Below are positions 21,374 to 30,884 of a stretch of DNA of 64,000 nucleotides, one piece after another. This stretch comes from Blastocladiella emersonii ATCC 22665 (taxonomy: Eukaryota > Blastocladiomycota > Blastocladiomycetes > Blastocladiales > Blastocladiaceae): the NCBI GenBank assembly GCA_025594325.1, contig JANHCV010000006.1, forward strand, positions 1,178,001 to 1,242,000, given 5' to 3'. Below the pieces are notes generated by a model. The model made no database searches, had not been told where the DNA came from, and saw only the letters and a program-made list of their open reading frames with translations. Both the position numbers and the translations under genes were made by a program. Every line of letters begins with the position of its first letter. Within the stretch, counting starts at the first letter, position 1.

Positions 21374-21894
21374 TCACGGCAGCAGGTGGCGGGCCTCGCG
21401 CGGCTCCACGGAAGCGTCAGCAGCCGGACCGTCAGGCACTACCGTCTGGACCGCGACATCCACCGACTCCTGCGCAGTCGACAGCGCGACGCCGCCTGTG
21501 ATGCCGAGAAGCGCCGTCAGGGCGCCGTACAGGCAGGCGAGGAGCGTCGGCGCCATACCCGCGGAGACGATGGCCAGGACGGTCGAGGTCAGGTAACTCC
21601 ACCACGTGAGCGGGTGCACTTCGCGTCGAGGCACCGCGAGTGGTCGGTTACAGAGGAGCCCGAGACCTGTCGCAACAAACGCGACGAAGAACTGGTCGTA
21701 GGCGACGATCGCTCGCTCCCGGTGGTGAACAGCCGTTTCACGGGCGGCACGCTTAGGGCGTCGTCCAGCGCTCGGCGGCGCTTGATGGGCCCGAGAGCCA
21801 GCCTGTGGCGACGCGTCAAGTCGCGCACGGAAACAAACGGTACACGCTGGCCGGATGCTGGACCTGATGCATGATCTGATGTGTCGTTCGCCAT
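21374..21894 (-). pseudogene. Small multi-pass membrane protein gene with an apparent frameshift (copy 1)
   Basis: An ATG at 21894 opens MANDTSDHASGPASG followed by a basic cytosolic stretch (RRHRLALGPIKRRR). Around a GAGCGAGCG duplication near 21700-21712 the sensible frame shifts by -1 into IVAYDQFFVAFVATGLGLL, then LTWWSYLTSTVLAIVSAG and LYGALTALLGITGGVAL, ending REARHLLP and stop. The C-terminal helices align with those of the fragment at 20436-20797 without gaps (LGLLC with LGLFC, then matching helices and a GPAADA/DPAADA tail). Both copies are in the same orientation and both are broken by one base. Function unknown. Confidence 0.45.
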
Positions 21895-22098
21895 GAAGCG
21901 ATCAGCGCGACGCGTCGGCCATGTCAGCGCGGCAGGGCTTGGTGGGCCCGTGAGTCAAGCCGTGGCCGCGCCGAGCGAGCTCGAGCTCGCAGGAAACCCT
22001 CAGGGATCGGCGGCCAGCAGGTTCCCTCTCTCTCCCTTGCAACCTGCACCCTTTCATGAATCATCACTGCCGGTAGCCGAACAACCACATCAGCGACT

Positions 22099-23202
22099 AT
22101 GGGCGCCATCGAGATCCCCGGCCTGCCGCTGTGGGCGACGGTCCTGCTCTCGGCCGCGTTCGCCGCGACCGTGTGCATCCTGGTCGCCTTTGCGATTGAG
22201 CGGTTCGGCGGCGTCGTGGGCGGGCTGCTCGGGAGCATGCCAACCAACATCATCCCGCCGGCGACGGGCATCTGGCTGCAGTTCAACATGGCGGGTAGCG
22301 GCCGCGACGGCGGGCCCGCGTACCTCACGGCGGCCGGCGTGCAGGAGTACCAACGCGCCATGGTGTCGGTCGTGTTCGGCATGCTGCTCAATGTGCCGTA
22401 CTTGTTGTTGTGGCGGGTAAGTTCGGCTGTTTGGTGTGTGCCTGGCGGGCGCTGACGCAGCGAGCGAGTGTAGCACCTCCCAGGCCTGCTCCAGTCGCGC
22501 TTCCCGTCGCTCTCGCTGCGGCAACTCCTCGCGGCCGTCGTCGCGATCGCCATCTCGGCATGGCTCGCCGCCGCCGTTGCGCTCGTCGCGATCCTGAACG
22601 CCGTGAACCCGCGGCCCGTGCTCGACAAGTCGGGCGGGCCATGGACGCCGGATCTGCCCGCGATCCCCTCCTCGCTCGCCTCCTCGTACACCGCGGCCCT
22701 GCTCGTGACCGGCTTCATGCTCGCCGTCGGCGGATGGGCCGGGTGGACCTCCCCGCCCGCGCCGCGCGGCAAATCGCGCGTCCCATTGACGACAATGCTC
22801 TTCCGCGGCGCTTTGGCCGCGACCGCCGTCGCGACGGCCGTCCTGCTGGGCCAGGTGTCGAGCTACGCGGCAGGGATCGCGGCACCGTTCCCGGCCATCT
22901 TCATGTCGACGCTGGTCGGCGTGTGGCTGACGAGCGGTGCGGCGGTGAGCGGCGGGGCGATCGCACCGCTGTTGCTGGGAGCGAGCAGTAACGCGTTGTT
23001 TGCGCTCGTGTCGGCCGCGGTTGTTGGGCGGGTCCCGTTCGCGGGCGTGGCCGCGGCGTCGTTTGCGTGTGGACTCGTTGGGGTGAGTGCGCCGAGCTTC
23101 TTCTTCCTCCGCTGGCGCGCGGGGAAGGCGGCAGAGGAGACCGCGGCGGCGACGGCCAAGCTGGTCAGCGACGAGGCGGCGGAGAGCGGCGACCAGGTGT
23201 AA
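22099..23202 (+). CDS. Multi-pass membrane protein of unknown family
   Basis: Model join(22099..22416, 22474..23202), 348 residues. The 57-nt phase-0 intron has a canonical GTAAGT donor, rare in this window. About eight hydrophobic helices are evident, starting LPLWATVLLSAAFAATVCIL. A Gly/Pro-rich loop, GGVVGGLLGSMPTNIIPPAT, precedes the third helix, and a similar small-residue pattern (AAGIAAPFPAIFMSTLVGVW, then SGGAIAPLLLGASSN) recurs in the second half, hinting at an internal duplication with transporter-like inverted topology. The C terminus is a short charged tail. There is no signal peptide beyond helix 1. I do not recognise the family; a small-molecule transporter is only a guess from the fold pattern. 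Confidence 0.7.
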
Positions 23203-23609
23203 TGTCAAGTATGTATAGATAGGAACGCGTTTTTGGCTCATGTTGATGGAGATGTCGCTGCTGGTCCGAGGACGGGTGCTGGTGGCGCGGCCAGCATCAC
23301 GACGTCGCCATCGCCGTCGTCGCCGTCGTCTGGTGTTGGTCTTGGGAAGGCGGGCGTTGTCGCGGACTTGCGAATGACGGGCGAGATGATGGTGCGGCAC
23401 GTTGCCAGGCGATCTTCGAGGCTCTAACCGAACGGGGGGAGAATGACATGAGTGATGTGAGCGTGCAAATTCGGATCTTTTCGAGACACACATGGCGGAT
23501 GAGGGGTGAGGGGACAAAAGCAGGGGAGCGAGCGGGTCGGACGCGGCCGAGCGGGGAATCGAGAGGGGAGGGAAACGGGTAGAGAGCGGGCAGCGCGCAC
23601 GCGTGACGC
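23203..23609. other. Convergent 3' intergenic region
   Basis: This 407-bp gap lies between the stop codons of the membrane-protein gene and the NudE-like gene. I see nothing gene-like. Both polyadenylation regions should lie here. Confidence 0.5.
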
Positions 23610-24773
23610 TCAGGCAGCGACGTGGGTGCGGCGTAGCCGGCGGCGAGTGCGGAACACCGAGTGGAAGCGCACCTTGACGCGCGTCATCATCTGGCGGACC
23701 AGGGCCGACATGTCGCTCGACTTCATTTCGGAGATGGGCGGCGGCGGTGGTCCCGGTGCGCCGCCCGGTGTGGCGGGGTTGCACCGCGCATCGTGCGTGG
23801 GCCAGTCGGACGACACGGTGGACAGCGCGGCGCCCGAGTCGGCGATCGAGGGCGGCGGCAGCGGCAGGGATGGCGTCGAGACCGACCCCGCGCGGCGCGG
23901 CACGGGGCTCGGCGTGTTGAGGATGCCCGGTGCCGACGCCATGGGTGTTGGTGGTGGCAGTGCGAGAGCGGCGGCGGGTGTGGAAGGGGTGAAAGCGTGC
24001 GCGGGAGGAGGAAGCGACGGGTCGTCGGCCTCGGCCATGACGACGTCGTTGTTGTCGTCGGAGCCGTCGGGCGAGGATGGGAGCGGGACGGCCTCGGCCT
24101 CGGCCATCTCGACGGAGACGGGGGCGAGGCACGGGTCGGGGAGCGCGGCGAACACGGTGCGCGACGGCGAGCGCGAGCGGGACGAGGCGCGGGACGCGGA
24201 CGAGCGGGGCGACGGCGGCATCATGCCGGAGCGCATGTGGTGGTCCTGGATGCGCTCGCGGACCTCGAGTTCCGTGTGCAGGTCGCGCAGCTCGTCGCGC
24301 AGGCGCTGCGCGTCGGCGTCGAGCGCGGCCTTGCCCTCGAGCTCGAGTTCGAGCGCGGCGTTGGTCTCGAGGGCGCGGTTGTACCGCGCCTCGTAGTCGC
24401 TCGCGGCGCACTCGGCCTCGCGGCGGCGGCGCGCGAGCTCGTCGTTCTCGTACTCGAGCTCGACGGTGCGCGAGCGCAGGGCGGCGATCTCGGCGGTCGC
24501 CGCGGCGAGCTCGGCCTGGGCCTTCTCGAGGGCGTCGTTGACGACGGCCAGGTTCGACTGCGCGCGCGCCTGCGACTCGCCGAGATCGTGCTGCAGCCGC
24601 GCGGCGCGCGACTTGAGCGTCCCGTTCTCGGCCGCCAGCCGCTCAATCTCGCGCTCCAGCTCGGCCTCGAGCTCCTTGGAGTCGATCTGGAACTCGAGCA
24701 GCTCGTCCTCCTTCTCGTTCAGCTGCCGCTCGAGCTCCTCGACGCGCGCGCGCAGCTCGTCGGCCTCGTCCAT
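23610..24773 (-). CDS. NudE/NDEL1-like coiled-coil protein (dynein regulator)
   Basis: Predicted 387-residue protein from ATG 24773, no intron. Residues ~1-190 form a continuous coiled coil whose sequence follows the NudE/Nde1/Ndel1 family: ELLEFQIDSKELEAELEREI, then YENDELARRRREAE, DYEARYNRALETNAALE and RLRDELRDLHTELEVRE. This family links LIS1 (PAC1) to cytoplasmic dynein and acts in nuclear migration. The second half is Ser/Pro-rich and ends with a basic segment (MTRVKVRFHSVFRTRRRL). A WD40 protein lies 6 kb away but lacks the N-terminal LisH motif, so it is not an obvious LIS1 partner. The gene shares a 442-bp upstream region with the divergent F-box-like gene. Confidence 0.82.
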   Translation of the reverse strand: MDEADELRARVEELERQLNEKEDELLEFQIDSKELEAELEREIERLAAENGTLKSRAARLQHDLGESQARAQSNLAVVNDALEKAQAELAAATAEIAALRSRTVELEYENDELARRRREAECAASDYEARYNRALETNAALELELEGKAALDADAQRLRDELRDLHTELEVRERIQDHHMRSGMMPPSPRSSASRASSRSRSPSRTVFAALPDPCLAPVSVEMAEAEAVPLPSSPDGSDDNNDVVMAEADDPSLPPPAHAFTPSTPAAALALPPPTPMASAPGILNTPSPVPRRAGSVSTPSLPLPPPSIADSGAALSTVSSDWPTHDARCNPATPGGAPGPPPPPISEMKSSDMSALVRQMMTRVKVRFHSVFRTRRRLRRTHVAA

Positions 24774-25215
24774 GGCTCGGAGGTGGTGGTGATGATGATG
24801 CGCGCGGTGATGCGGTGGGGCGGTCGCCGGGTCACGGCAGCACGGTGGTCGATGCGTAGCAGTGGGCGAGGGATGATGACGGCGATGCGTGTCGATGCGT
24901 TGCAGCAAGTGGGGTACGCGGCGGGGCAGCAGCCGACGATCCGCCTCCCTCTGCTGGCGTTCCCGTTCGGAGAGTTGGGGCGGGAGGGCGCGGGCGGACG
25001 GCAGCAGCGGGCGGCGGCGGCGACGGTGGCGACGGTGGCGGTGCCTGGGAGATGCGTGCAAAGAGGTGCCACGCCGCAGAGAAAAGATCCAAGGTGCACG
25101 CGCGCTGCCTGCCACGTGCGTCGGGCCCCTGTGCGCCACTTTCCGCGCGGCTCGTCTGTCATCCGCCGCTGCTCTCCAGCTTGCACATGGCGCATACGCT
25201 GAGGCAACGGATACA
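24774..25215. other. Divergent promoter region between the NudE-like and F-box-like genes
   Basis: This 442-bp interval lies between two start codons on opposite strands. The frame of the F-box-like gene is open back to 24889 but has no ATG before 25216. No clear TATA box is seen. Confidence 0.5.
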
Positions 25216-27318
25216 ATGGATCAAATGGATCAACTACATGCATCGCGCTTGCTCCTGCCGCTCGACGTCCTCGACCGCATCGCCCCCTTCGTCCCGCGGA
25301 CGCGGCAGCACGGCCCGCTCGGCTCGTTTGACGCGCCCCGGCTCTCGCCCGGATCACGGCGCGCCTTGATCGAGCTTGGACTCGTGTCCCGCGAAGTGTG
25401 GAGACGCGTGAGCCCGCTCGTGTCGGCCTGCGCCTCGACCGCCGACCGCCCGTTGGACGCTATCACGCCAGCGTCCATTGCGAACCTGTCGTTCATTGCT
25501 CCGGTCCAGATGAATTTTGTCCGCACCCTGTCCCTGTGGTTCCCGCGGCTCTCGGCTTGGCCGAAAGAGCTCGGGATGTCGACCCAACTCGGCGACACAC
25601 TTCTCGCGCAGACTCTGAGCAACGCCCCGTATCTCGCGTCGCTTACGCTTGGCATCGGCATGTGGTGGACCGAAGCCGGTCTCGTCGCCGCTCTCAATGC
25701 TGCTCCGTGCCGTACTGGACTCCTGGAGCTCGTCATCGTTCAGCGCCAGTCCCTCAACGTGCCCTCGCTCGCGCTTGATATCGAGCTCCCGCGACTCCAA
25801 AGACTCGTCATTGACTTGCACGTCGACCCTCTGCATCCCATGATTCTGCTGGCGCTTCCCGTCGCACGCGCACTCCGGTCCCTCGAAATCGCATGCATCG
25901 AGATCCCCGAGTCCGTTCTGTACCACATTCAGGATTGCTACACACGGATACAGCGGTTGCATCTCACCAAGATTGACGGGAACGCTAAGATCGTCAACCG
26001 CTTTGTTTTCGACTGGAATCCGAGCGAGTTAAAGGAGTTCTCCTTTGATTTCATCTACATTCTCGGGCTTTTCACAAAGCGCCCCCGTCTTGACTCGCTC
26101 CGGTCGTTGCGAATCCTGCCGCTGCGCGGCATGCGGCGCGGTGGTAGCGATTTGGACGTGCACGCCCTTGCCGCACTTGACCGGTTCCTTGACGCGCGGT
26201 CCCTGCCCTTGCTAGATTCGCTCTACCTCGAGGAGCTACTTGTATCCCCCAATCGACTGCAAAGGATCGCCTCGCTTCCAAGACTCACATCGCTCACCAT
26301 GACACCAAGATGTTCGCTCGATCGCGCCTTCCTGACCGACGACACGGGCTATTTGGAGTTTCCCTCTCTCCGCGAACTCAATATCCCCTCCGACCTCGCG
26401 CGGCTCGCGTTCCGCAACATCGACGTGAGCCAGATTGACTCGATCACCATCGCTGACGGTGGTGGGCGGCTGCGCGCTCTTGAGCCCATTCGATTCCATC
26501 CATCGATGGAGGGGTTCCAGCCTGCTATCAGCCACCTGGATCTCAGCCGCTCGAGCGTCTCGCTTAGCGAACTCGATGCGCTTGGATCCGTGCGCTCGTT
26601 GGTGGTCGACCACGAGCACCTTACTGCCCTTCAAAGTCTTTCTCAGCCGTTGCCCTGGCTCGCAATGGTGAACACACTCCGTATCGTCTCAGCGAGCTCG
26701 CGGCTTGCATTGTCACACATCTGGCCGGCGTTTAGTCCGCGTAGTCTGACTCTCGCACCCCGTCCACTGGAAGCGCGATGCGACCGCGACGGATTGCTTG
26801 ACGGGCATGACCGCCCCACTGTCTGTCTTGCTCATCCCAAGCTGGCGATCCATCAGCTCACCGCGCTTCCCAAGCTTACGCGGCTCTCGGTCCACTTTGC
26901 GTCGATGCGTGTCCAGCTGAACTCGGCGCTTGTTCTCGACTGGCACTCGCCGGCGAGCGCGCGAATTTGGACAGAGCTTGCGACAAAGCTTGTTGTCGAA
27001 CAAGCAACTGCTGACTCGCTCTCGATCATCATTCGAGTCGCGCAAACGGGCCCTGCGCTGTCCGCGACCGCGGTAACTGACCTGATCCGCGCGCTGACCA
27101 GCCGCTCTACGGCGGCAAAAATCGTGTTTTGGATCGCGCACGGGTCGCTCGCGCCGCTCAATTCAGAGAAGACGCTGAACGAGCTCTCAGCCAAAGTTTT
27201 GCAGCGAACAGAGACACTTCAGCGCGATCCCGTCTCGCGTTCCGATCTTGACCAAGTGATTGCCGCCCTTGGAGCATTGCCCGCGCTCACGGTTGCTGTT
27301 GTGTCAGATCTAGTGTAG
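25216..27318 (+). CDS. F-box-like / leucine-rich-repeat-like protein
   Basis: Predicted 700-residue single-exon protein. The start is the first in-frame ATG (25216; a second is at 25225). The N terminus, LLLPLDVLDRIAPFVP followed ~40 residues later by LGLVSREVWRRVSPLV, fits a degenerate F-box, the SKP1-binding motif of SCF ubiquitin ligases. The rest is a series of irregular Leu-rich units (for example LPRLQRLVIDLHV, LPLLDSLYLEELL, LPRLTSLTM, FPSLRELNIP) spaced 25-40 residues apart, as in fungal F-box/LRR proteins. Third positions are visibly less G/C-biased than in housekeeping neighbours such as AP-2 or MetH, which suggests low expression or rapid evolution. No specific orthologue is recognisable; such families are often lineage-expanded. 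Confidence 0.65.
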   Translation: MDQMDQLHASRLLLPLDVLDRIAPFVPRTRQHGPLGSFDAPRLSPGSRRALIELGLVSREVWRRVSPLVSACASTADRPLDAITPASIANLSFIAPVQMNFVRTLSLWFPRLSAWPKELGMSTQLGDTLLAQTLSNAPYLASLTLGIGMWWTEAGLVAALNAAPCRTGLLELVIVQRQSLNVPSLALDIELPRLQRLVIDLHVDPLHPMILLALPVARALRSLEIACIEIPESVLYHIQDCYTRIQRLHLTKIDGNAKIVNRFVFDWNPSELKEFSFDFIYILGLFTKRPRLDSLRSLRILPLRGMRRGGSDLDVHALAALDRFLDARSLPLLDSLYLEELLVSPNRLQRIASLPRLTSLTMTPRCSLDRAFLTDDTGYLEFPSLRELNIPSDLARLAFRNIDVSQIDSITIADGGGRLRALEPIRFHPSMEGFQPAISHLDLSRSSVSLSELDALGSVRSLVVDHEHLTALQSLSQPLPWLAMVNTLRIVSASSRLALSHIWPAFSPRSLTLAPRPLEARCDRDGLLDGHDRPTVCLAHPKLAIHQLTALPKLTRLSVHFASMRVQLNSALVLDWHSPASARIWTELATKLVVEQATADSLSIIIRVAQTGPALSATAVTDLIRALTSRSTAAKIVFWIAHGSLAPLNSEKTLNELSAKVLQRTETLQRDPVSRSDLDQVIAALGALPALTVAVVSDLV

Positions 27319-27640
27319 TGACAAGCTCTCGCGTTTGGAAATATGGATCTCGGATACATTTTCTCCCTCAAACTCGGCCGGCGTGCGTTTCTTGCTGGGA
27401 AGAGCTGTAGGGGTGAACGCCAAATCGACGCGACGCGACGCGTTGCGCCACTCGACACCCCACTGGTCTTTGTGGTGCCGCACCCATTCGAAAATGATGG
27501 TGTCAACTTGTCAAGGCTCAGTGCTTTTTCTCAGCTGTAGCTTTAGCGAAGCTGAGTTTCTGTTTGAGCAATTGAAACCTATCAGAGACATCAACCTTCA
27601 CGTGAACCAACTTCGTCTGCAGTTCTGGCCCCCCGACCCC
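27310..27640 (-). pseudogene. Coding-like fragments of an unknown gene
   Basis: The minus strand shows two adjoining frames with protein-like content. Upstream is a helical piece containing VDVSDRFQLLKQKLSFAKAT that ends at a TGA (27518-27520). It is followed by a 66-codon open frame (27310-27510) containing IIFEWVRHHKDQWGVEWRNA and EFEGENVSEIHISKRE. The stop of the second piece overlaps the 3' end of the F-box-like gene. The shift between frames could be an intron or a frameshift; no start codon is visible. Unknown family. Confidence 0.3.
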
Positions 27641-28486
27641 AACTCTCTTGGTCTAGCTCTCATTCCAAGTCCCCGACTCCCCGCATTGGCCTCAGCTCTG
27701 TGTAATAAAAATTCTGACACTGCTTTTTGACGAGGCGACCTACTTGAAAGTCTTCAAATGTGCGTCAACCTGGAGTGACAGTGGAGCGGTCGGTCGGTGC
27801 TGTCTCCCACTGCTGCGCCACCCGCTGAGCCACCCGCTGAGCCACCGCTCTCCGACCCCGCCTGCAGCTCCGTCGCCAACCGTTACGACCGCTTTCGAAC
27901 AACAATCACCGCAGCATCAAGGTCGCGCAAAGATCATTTTGAAACACCCGGCGCAAAATATAGGTCCTCTATTTCCGCTGATTCCCTTAACTGTCTTTAA
28001 TCTGGCCGCCCGAACTTCCGCGCTTCGATCCGCCTTTGTCTTTCTCTTTAGGCGCAAAAAAAGTCTAGAGTTCGTGAATCGCCTAGTTGCCGTGATAGTA
28101 CAAGGTCATGGATCTGGGTCATCGTTTGCAAGTAAATGATTTCATTGTTGGCGATGGGTAGCGTCTACATAGCGATTACTGAGGGGTAGCGATGACGTGA
28201 CGTACACATTGACTGGAGAAAGCTCAACATGCACGCAGCAAGGCGAGAACGGTGCGACGCGAGCCCAAAACATAGGTTTCAGGTGGCGAGAACGACCCCG
28301 AGGATCCACGACCACGACTGGATCACGCCAGCTAACCGAGTCTAGCCCGGCGATAAGGAAGAAGGCTCAGCAGCGTCAGGCGTGTACGCGCCCACTGCAT
28401 CATACTGAAAGTAGTCAGCCGCGCATCGTGGTCGACACCGCGTACCGCGTTGTGCGGGTCGACCTGCGCGACACAATTCTTTCTCG
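27641..28486. other. Intergenic interval, nothing recognised
   Basis: About 850 bp of lower GC content. It holds a short tandem repeat (listed separately) and only scattered small ORFs without coding bias. Confidence 0.45.
27818..27850. repeat. Short tandem repeat, 12-bp unit
   Basis: Two exact copies of CCACCCGCTGAG followed by a partial third (CCACCGCT). No gene context. Confidence 0.7.
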
Positions 28487-28663
28487 CTCCAACGCGTCGT
28501 TGACGAGGTTACGGGCGAGGCGCACATGCGCATCGTTGACGTGATCGACGTCAAGGACTGGCCCTGCGTCAAGATCCCCTTGGGCTCGATCCTGATCGCT
28601 GGTCAGACGTTGGCCGCGGGCGAAAGATCCTCACGGCGACGCTCGTTGCGTTCCGCTCAATAG
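28487..28663 (+). pseudogene. Coding-like relic, unknown gene
   Basis: An open frame reads VVDEVTGEAHMRIVDVIDVK followed by DWPCVKIPLGSILIAGQT with strongly G/C-biased third positions, unlike its surroundings. The bias then jumps to another frame (KILTATLVAFRSIAIAQNAS), consistent with a one-base indel near 28620. No start and no family match, so it reads as a gene fragment. Confidence 0.35.
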
Positions 28664-29446
28664 CCATCGCCCAGAACGCGAGTCAGGGTGACGCCCATAC
28701 ACTGCGGCGCTTCACGACGTCGTCCAAATTATCCAAGTTTTTATTAACCTTCCCGCCCACTGCAACACACCGCGCTTGATCCGTCACGCGCCGATCAGCA
28801 ACCCAGCAACGGTCGCTGCCGCGGACCTGGCCTTGGCCTTCTCGTCAGTGGCTTCTTCACTCGCGAAGAGTGCCGCCGATGCAGCCTCGCACCAGTTCGG
28901 CGAGGTGGATCGCAAGCTTACGAACCGCAACACAGAAAGCACACGGCGGGAACAGGTGCGTGAGGTCGACTGGTTCATAGACTTCTTCTCATGGACCGGG
29001 ACCATGAGCAGGTGCTCGGGCGAATGTTCTCTCCAGCAAGGCTGCGGACGAACCGCGCTCAGGAACAAGGCGGCGTGGGCAGCCGCGACCCTTGCCACGA
29101 GGGCTTCTCCCGCTCCTCAACTTTGTTAACTCAGTTAACTTAACTGGCACGGACTTTCGGGCAGCCAGCGCGACATGATTGAGTCCAGCCTCAGTTCCGA
29201 CCATGAGCCACGGCTAGAGTGCGTGCTCAACCGAATAACGTGATTTTCTGCCGAGTGAGTTGTACCTGCGCTGCTGTTCTCATCATCAACACGTCAGACT
29301 AAAGCTACAGCTGAGACCCAAGTGTGTGCGCAGCACACACACCTAGTAGGAATATACCGTGAAATTGATCTTTATTGCGAGGTGCGGTCCAAAGACTGAT
29401 GCGGTTGGTATCGAACTAGTTGGACTCACCACGGGGCTCCAATCCA
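28664..29446. other. Intergenic interval with one weak coding-like stretch
   Basis: Around 28790-28930 a plus-strand frame (VAAADLALAFSSVASSLAKS) has some coding bias, but it has no clear start or end. Nothing else is recognised. Confidence 0.3.
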
Positions 29447-29831
29447 TTACGCAGCGCCGGCGAGCGACACGAGATCCGCGTGGATGACCTCCTTGTTCAC
29501 GATACCAAGCTACGGCAAGCGGTAGCGCGGCGTTAGTGCAGGTCGTGGCGTTGTTCCATGGAGTGAGGAGCTTCGGGTCGCGAACCGCGTACGGCTTCGT
29601 GCTCAGGTGGTCGACCGCGAGCGCCACACACGGGCAGTGCTCTTGTAATAAGCCCCTGACTGTCTCACGCAGTGTCTCGCAATGCCACATCCGATACTTA
29701 AATGGGGAGGAGAGCGCCGACCGCTCTCGCGCTCGCTCAGACAGGTTTGCGTGGTTCATGCGGGCGGCGCCGCCGCAGCAGCTCAGGAGGCCTCGCCGCA
29801 GCACCTGCTGTTCGGAATGTGATCGCAGCAA
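29447..29831 (-). pseudogene. Gene fragment with a frameshift, unknown family
   Basis: The minus strand reads TLRETVRGLLQEHCPCVALA and then STKPYAVRDPKLLTPWNNAT with coding-like composition. The bias then moves to another frame, GIVNKEVIHADLVSLAGAA, ending at a TAA (29447-29449). The two frames look like parts of one protein separated by an indel near 29520. The hydrophobic beta-strand followed by a helix hints at an alpha/beta fold. I cannot name the family. Confidence 0.35.
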
Positions 29832-30009
29832 GCTCCACGCGGCTCCGCGGACGCGTTGAGTTCCTTCTGGTGCAACTTGGGCCTCAGCTTTTAGCGACGA
29901 CGCGCTCGCACTGGAACGAAACTGTTTGTGGCCACTTCAGGAGCGTAAAAAGCTATATTTCAATACTAGAATCGACGCTGTTGGAACCCGAGACGGTTTT
30001 GACCCGAGC

Positions 30010-30651
30010 TCAGTTACGGCGGTTGAGCTTGATCTCGATGCCCGTAGAGTGGAGCAGGTTCTCGCTCGGCGTCGTGTCAGGGACACCGGCCAGCGCGGCC
30101 CTGTTGCCCGTGACGGTCCAGTCGTACCGGAGGAGGAGCATGGACAGTATGACGCGCTGCTCGATGATGGAAAACGACTGGCCGAGGCAGACGCGCTGGC
30201 CGCCGCCGAACGGCCCCCACTTGTAGTCGTGTGCGCTCGGGTTCATGGCCCTGACCTTGTCCTCGTTGGCGAGCCACCGCTCGGGCTTGAACTCGGCCGC
30301 GTCGTCACCCCAGTACTCCCGCGCCGTCTGCACCGCGTACACGTCAGATGCGACGATGCCGCCCTTGGGCAGGCGAAGGCCGTTTGACAGCATGACCGGC
30401 TCCATGAGCTCGCGCATCGGCATCGCGGGCACACTCGGGTACAGGCGCATGGTCTCCTTGATGATGGCCGTGACGTAAATCATCCGGGACTGCTCGTCGT
30501 TGGTCGGGAACGGGAACTCAGCGGTCGTCGTGCCCTTGTCCACGTCACCTATAATGTTGAGCATCTCGGCGCGCGCCTCGTGCTGGATCTCGGGGCGCAT
30601 GCCGAGCAGGTATTGCGCGAACGTGAGCGCGTTGACCGTCGTGTCGTGGCC
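30010..30651 (-). pseudogene. Cytochrome P450, 5'-truncated (C-terminal part only)
   Basis: The open frame begins exactly at the I-helix sequence GHDTTVNALTFAQYLLG and runs to the stop, about 213 residues. It carries ExxR (KETMR), PERW (FKPERWL) and the heme loop FGGGQRVCLG with the axial Cys, so the C-terminal half is well preserved and matches CYP52/CYP4-like fungal enzymes in style. The N-terminal ~300 residues are absent. Directly upstream in this frame is TAG within CATAG, which could be a splice acceptor, but the next bases are the 5' leader and coding region of the WD40 gene on the other strand, leaving no room for the missing exons. It is most likely a truncated relic. A trans-located or overlapping 5' part is less likely. 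Confidence 0.7.
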
Positions 30652-30884
30652 CTATGCGCGCGCGCCAAGCATCGAAAAAACGTGCGTCCTCATCCGTCGG
30701 ACCACACTTGAACTCAAGCGGCGGGAGGCACGCGGCGGAGGTCGCCGGGAAGAACGCGCGTCGATCAGACGAACGTGAGCGACACGTCCCACGGCGCGGG
30801 ACGCGTTGCGCCACACGGAGCAAGGCAGGGATCCGCACTGCTTCGGACGCCTCTCCACCGTCTCTAACTGCATGCAACGACACC

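Noticed and set aside
29380-29460. tRNA-like stretch with a TTCGA core
   Set aside because: No complete A and B boxes and no foldable acceptor stem; no tRNA is called anywhere in the window.
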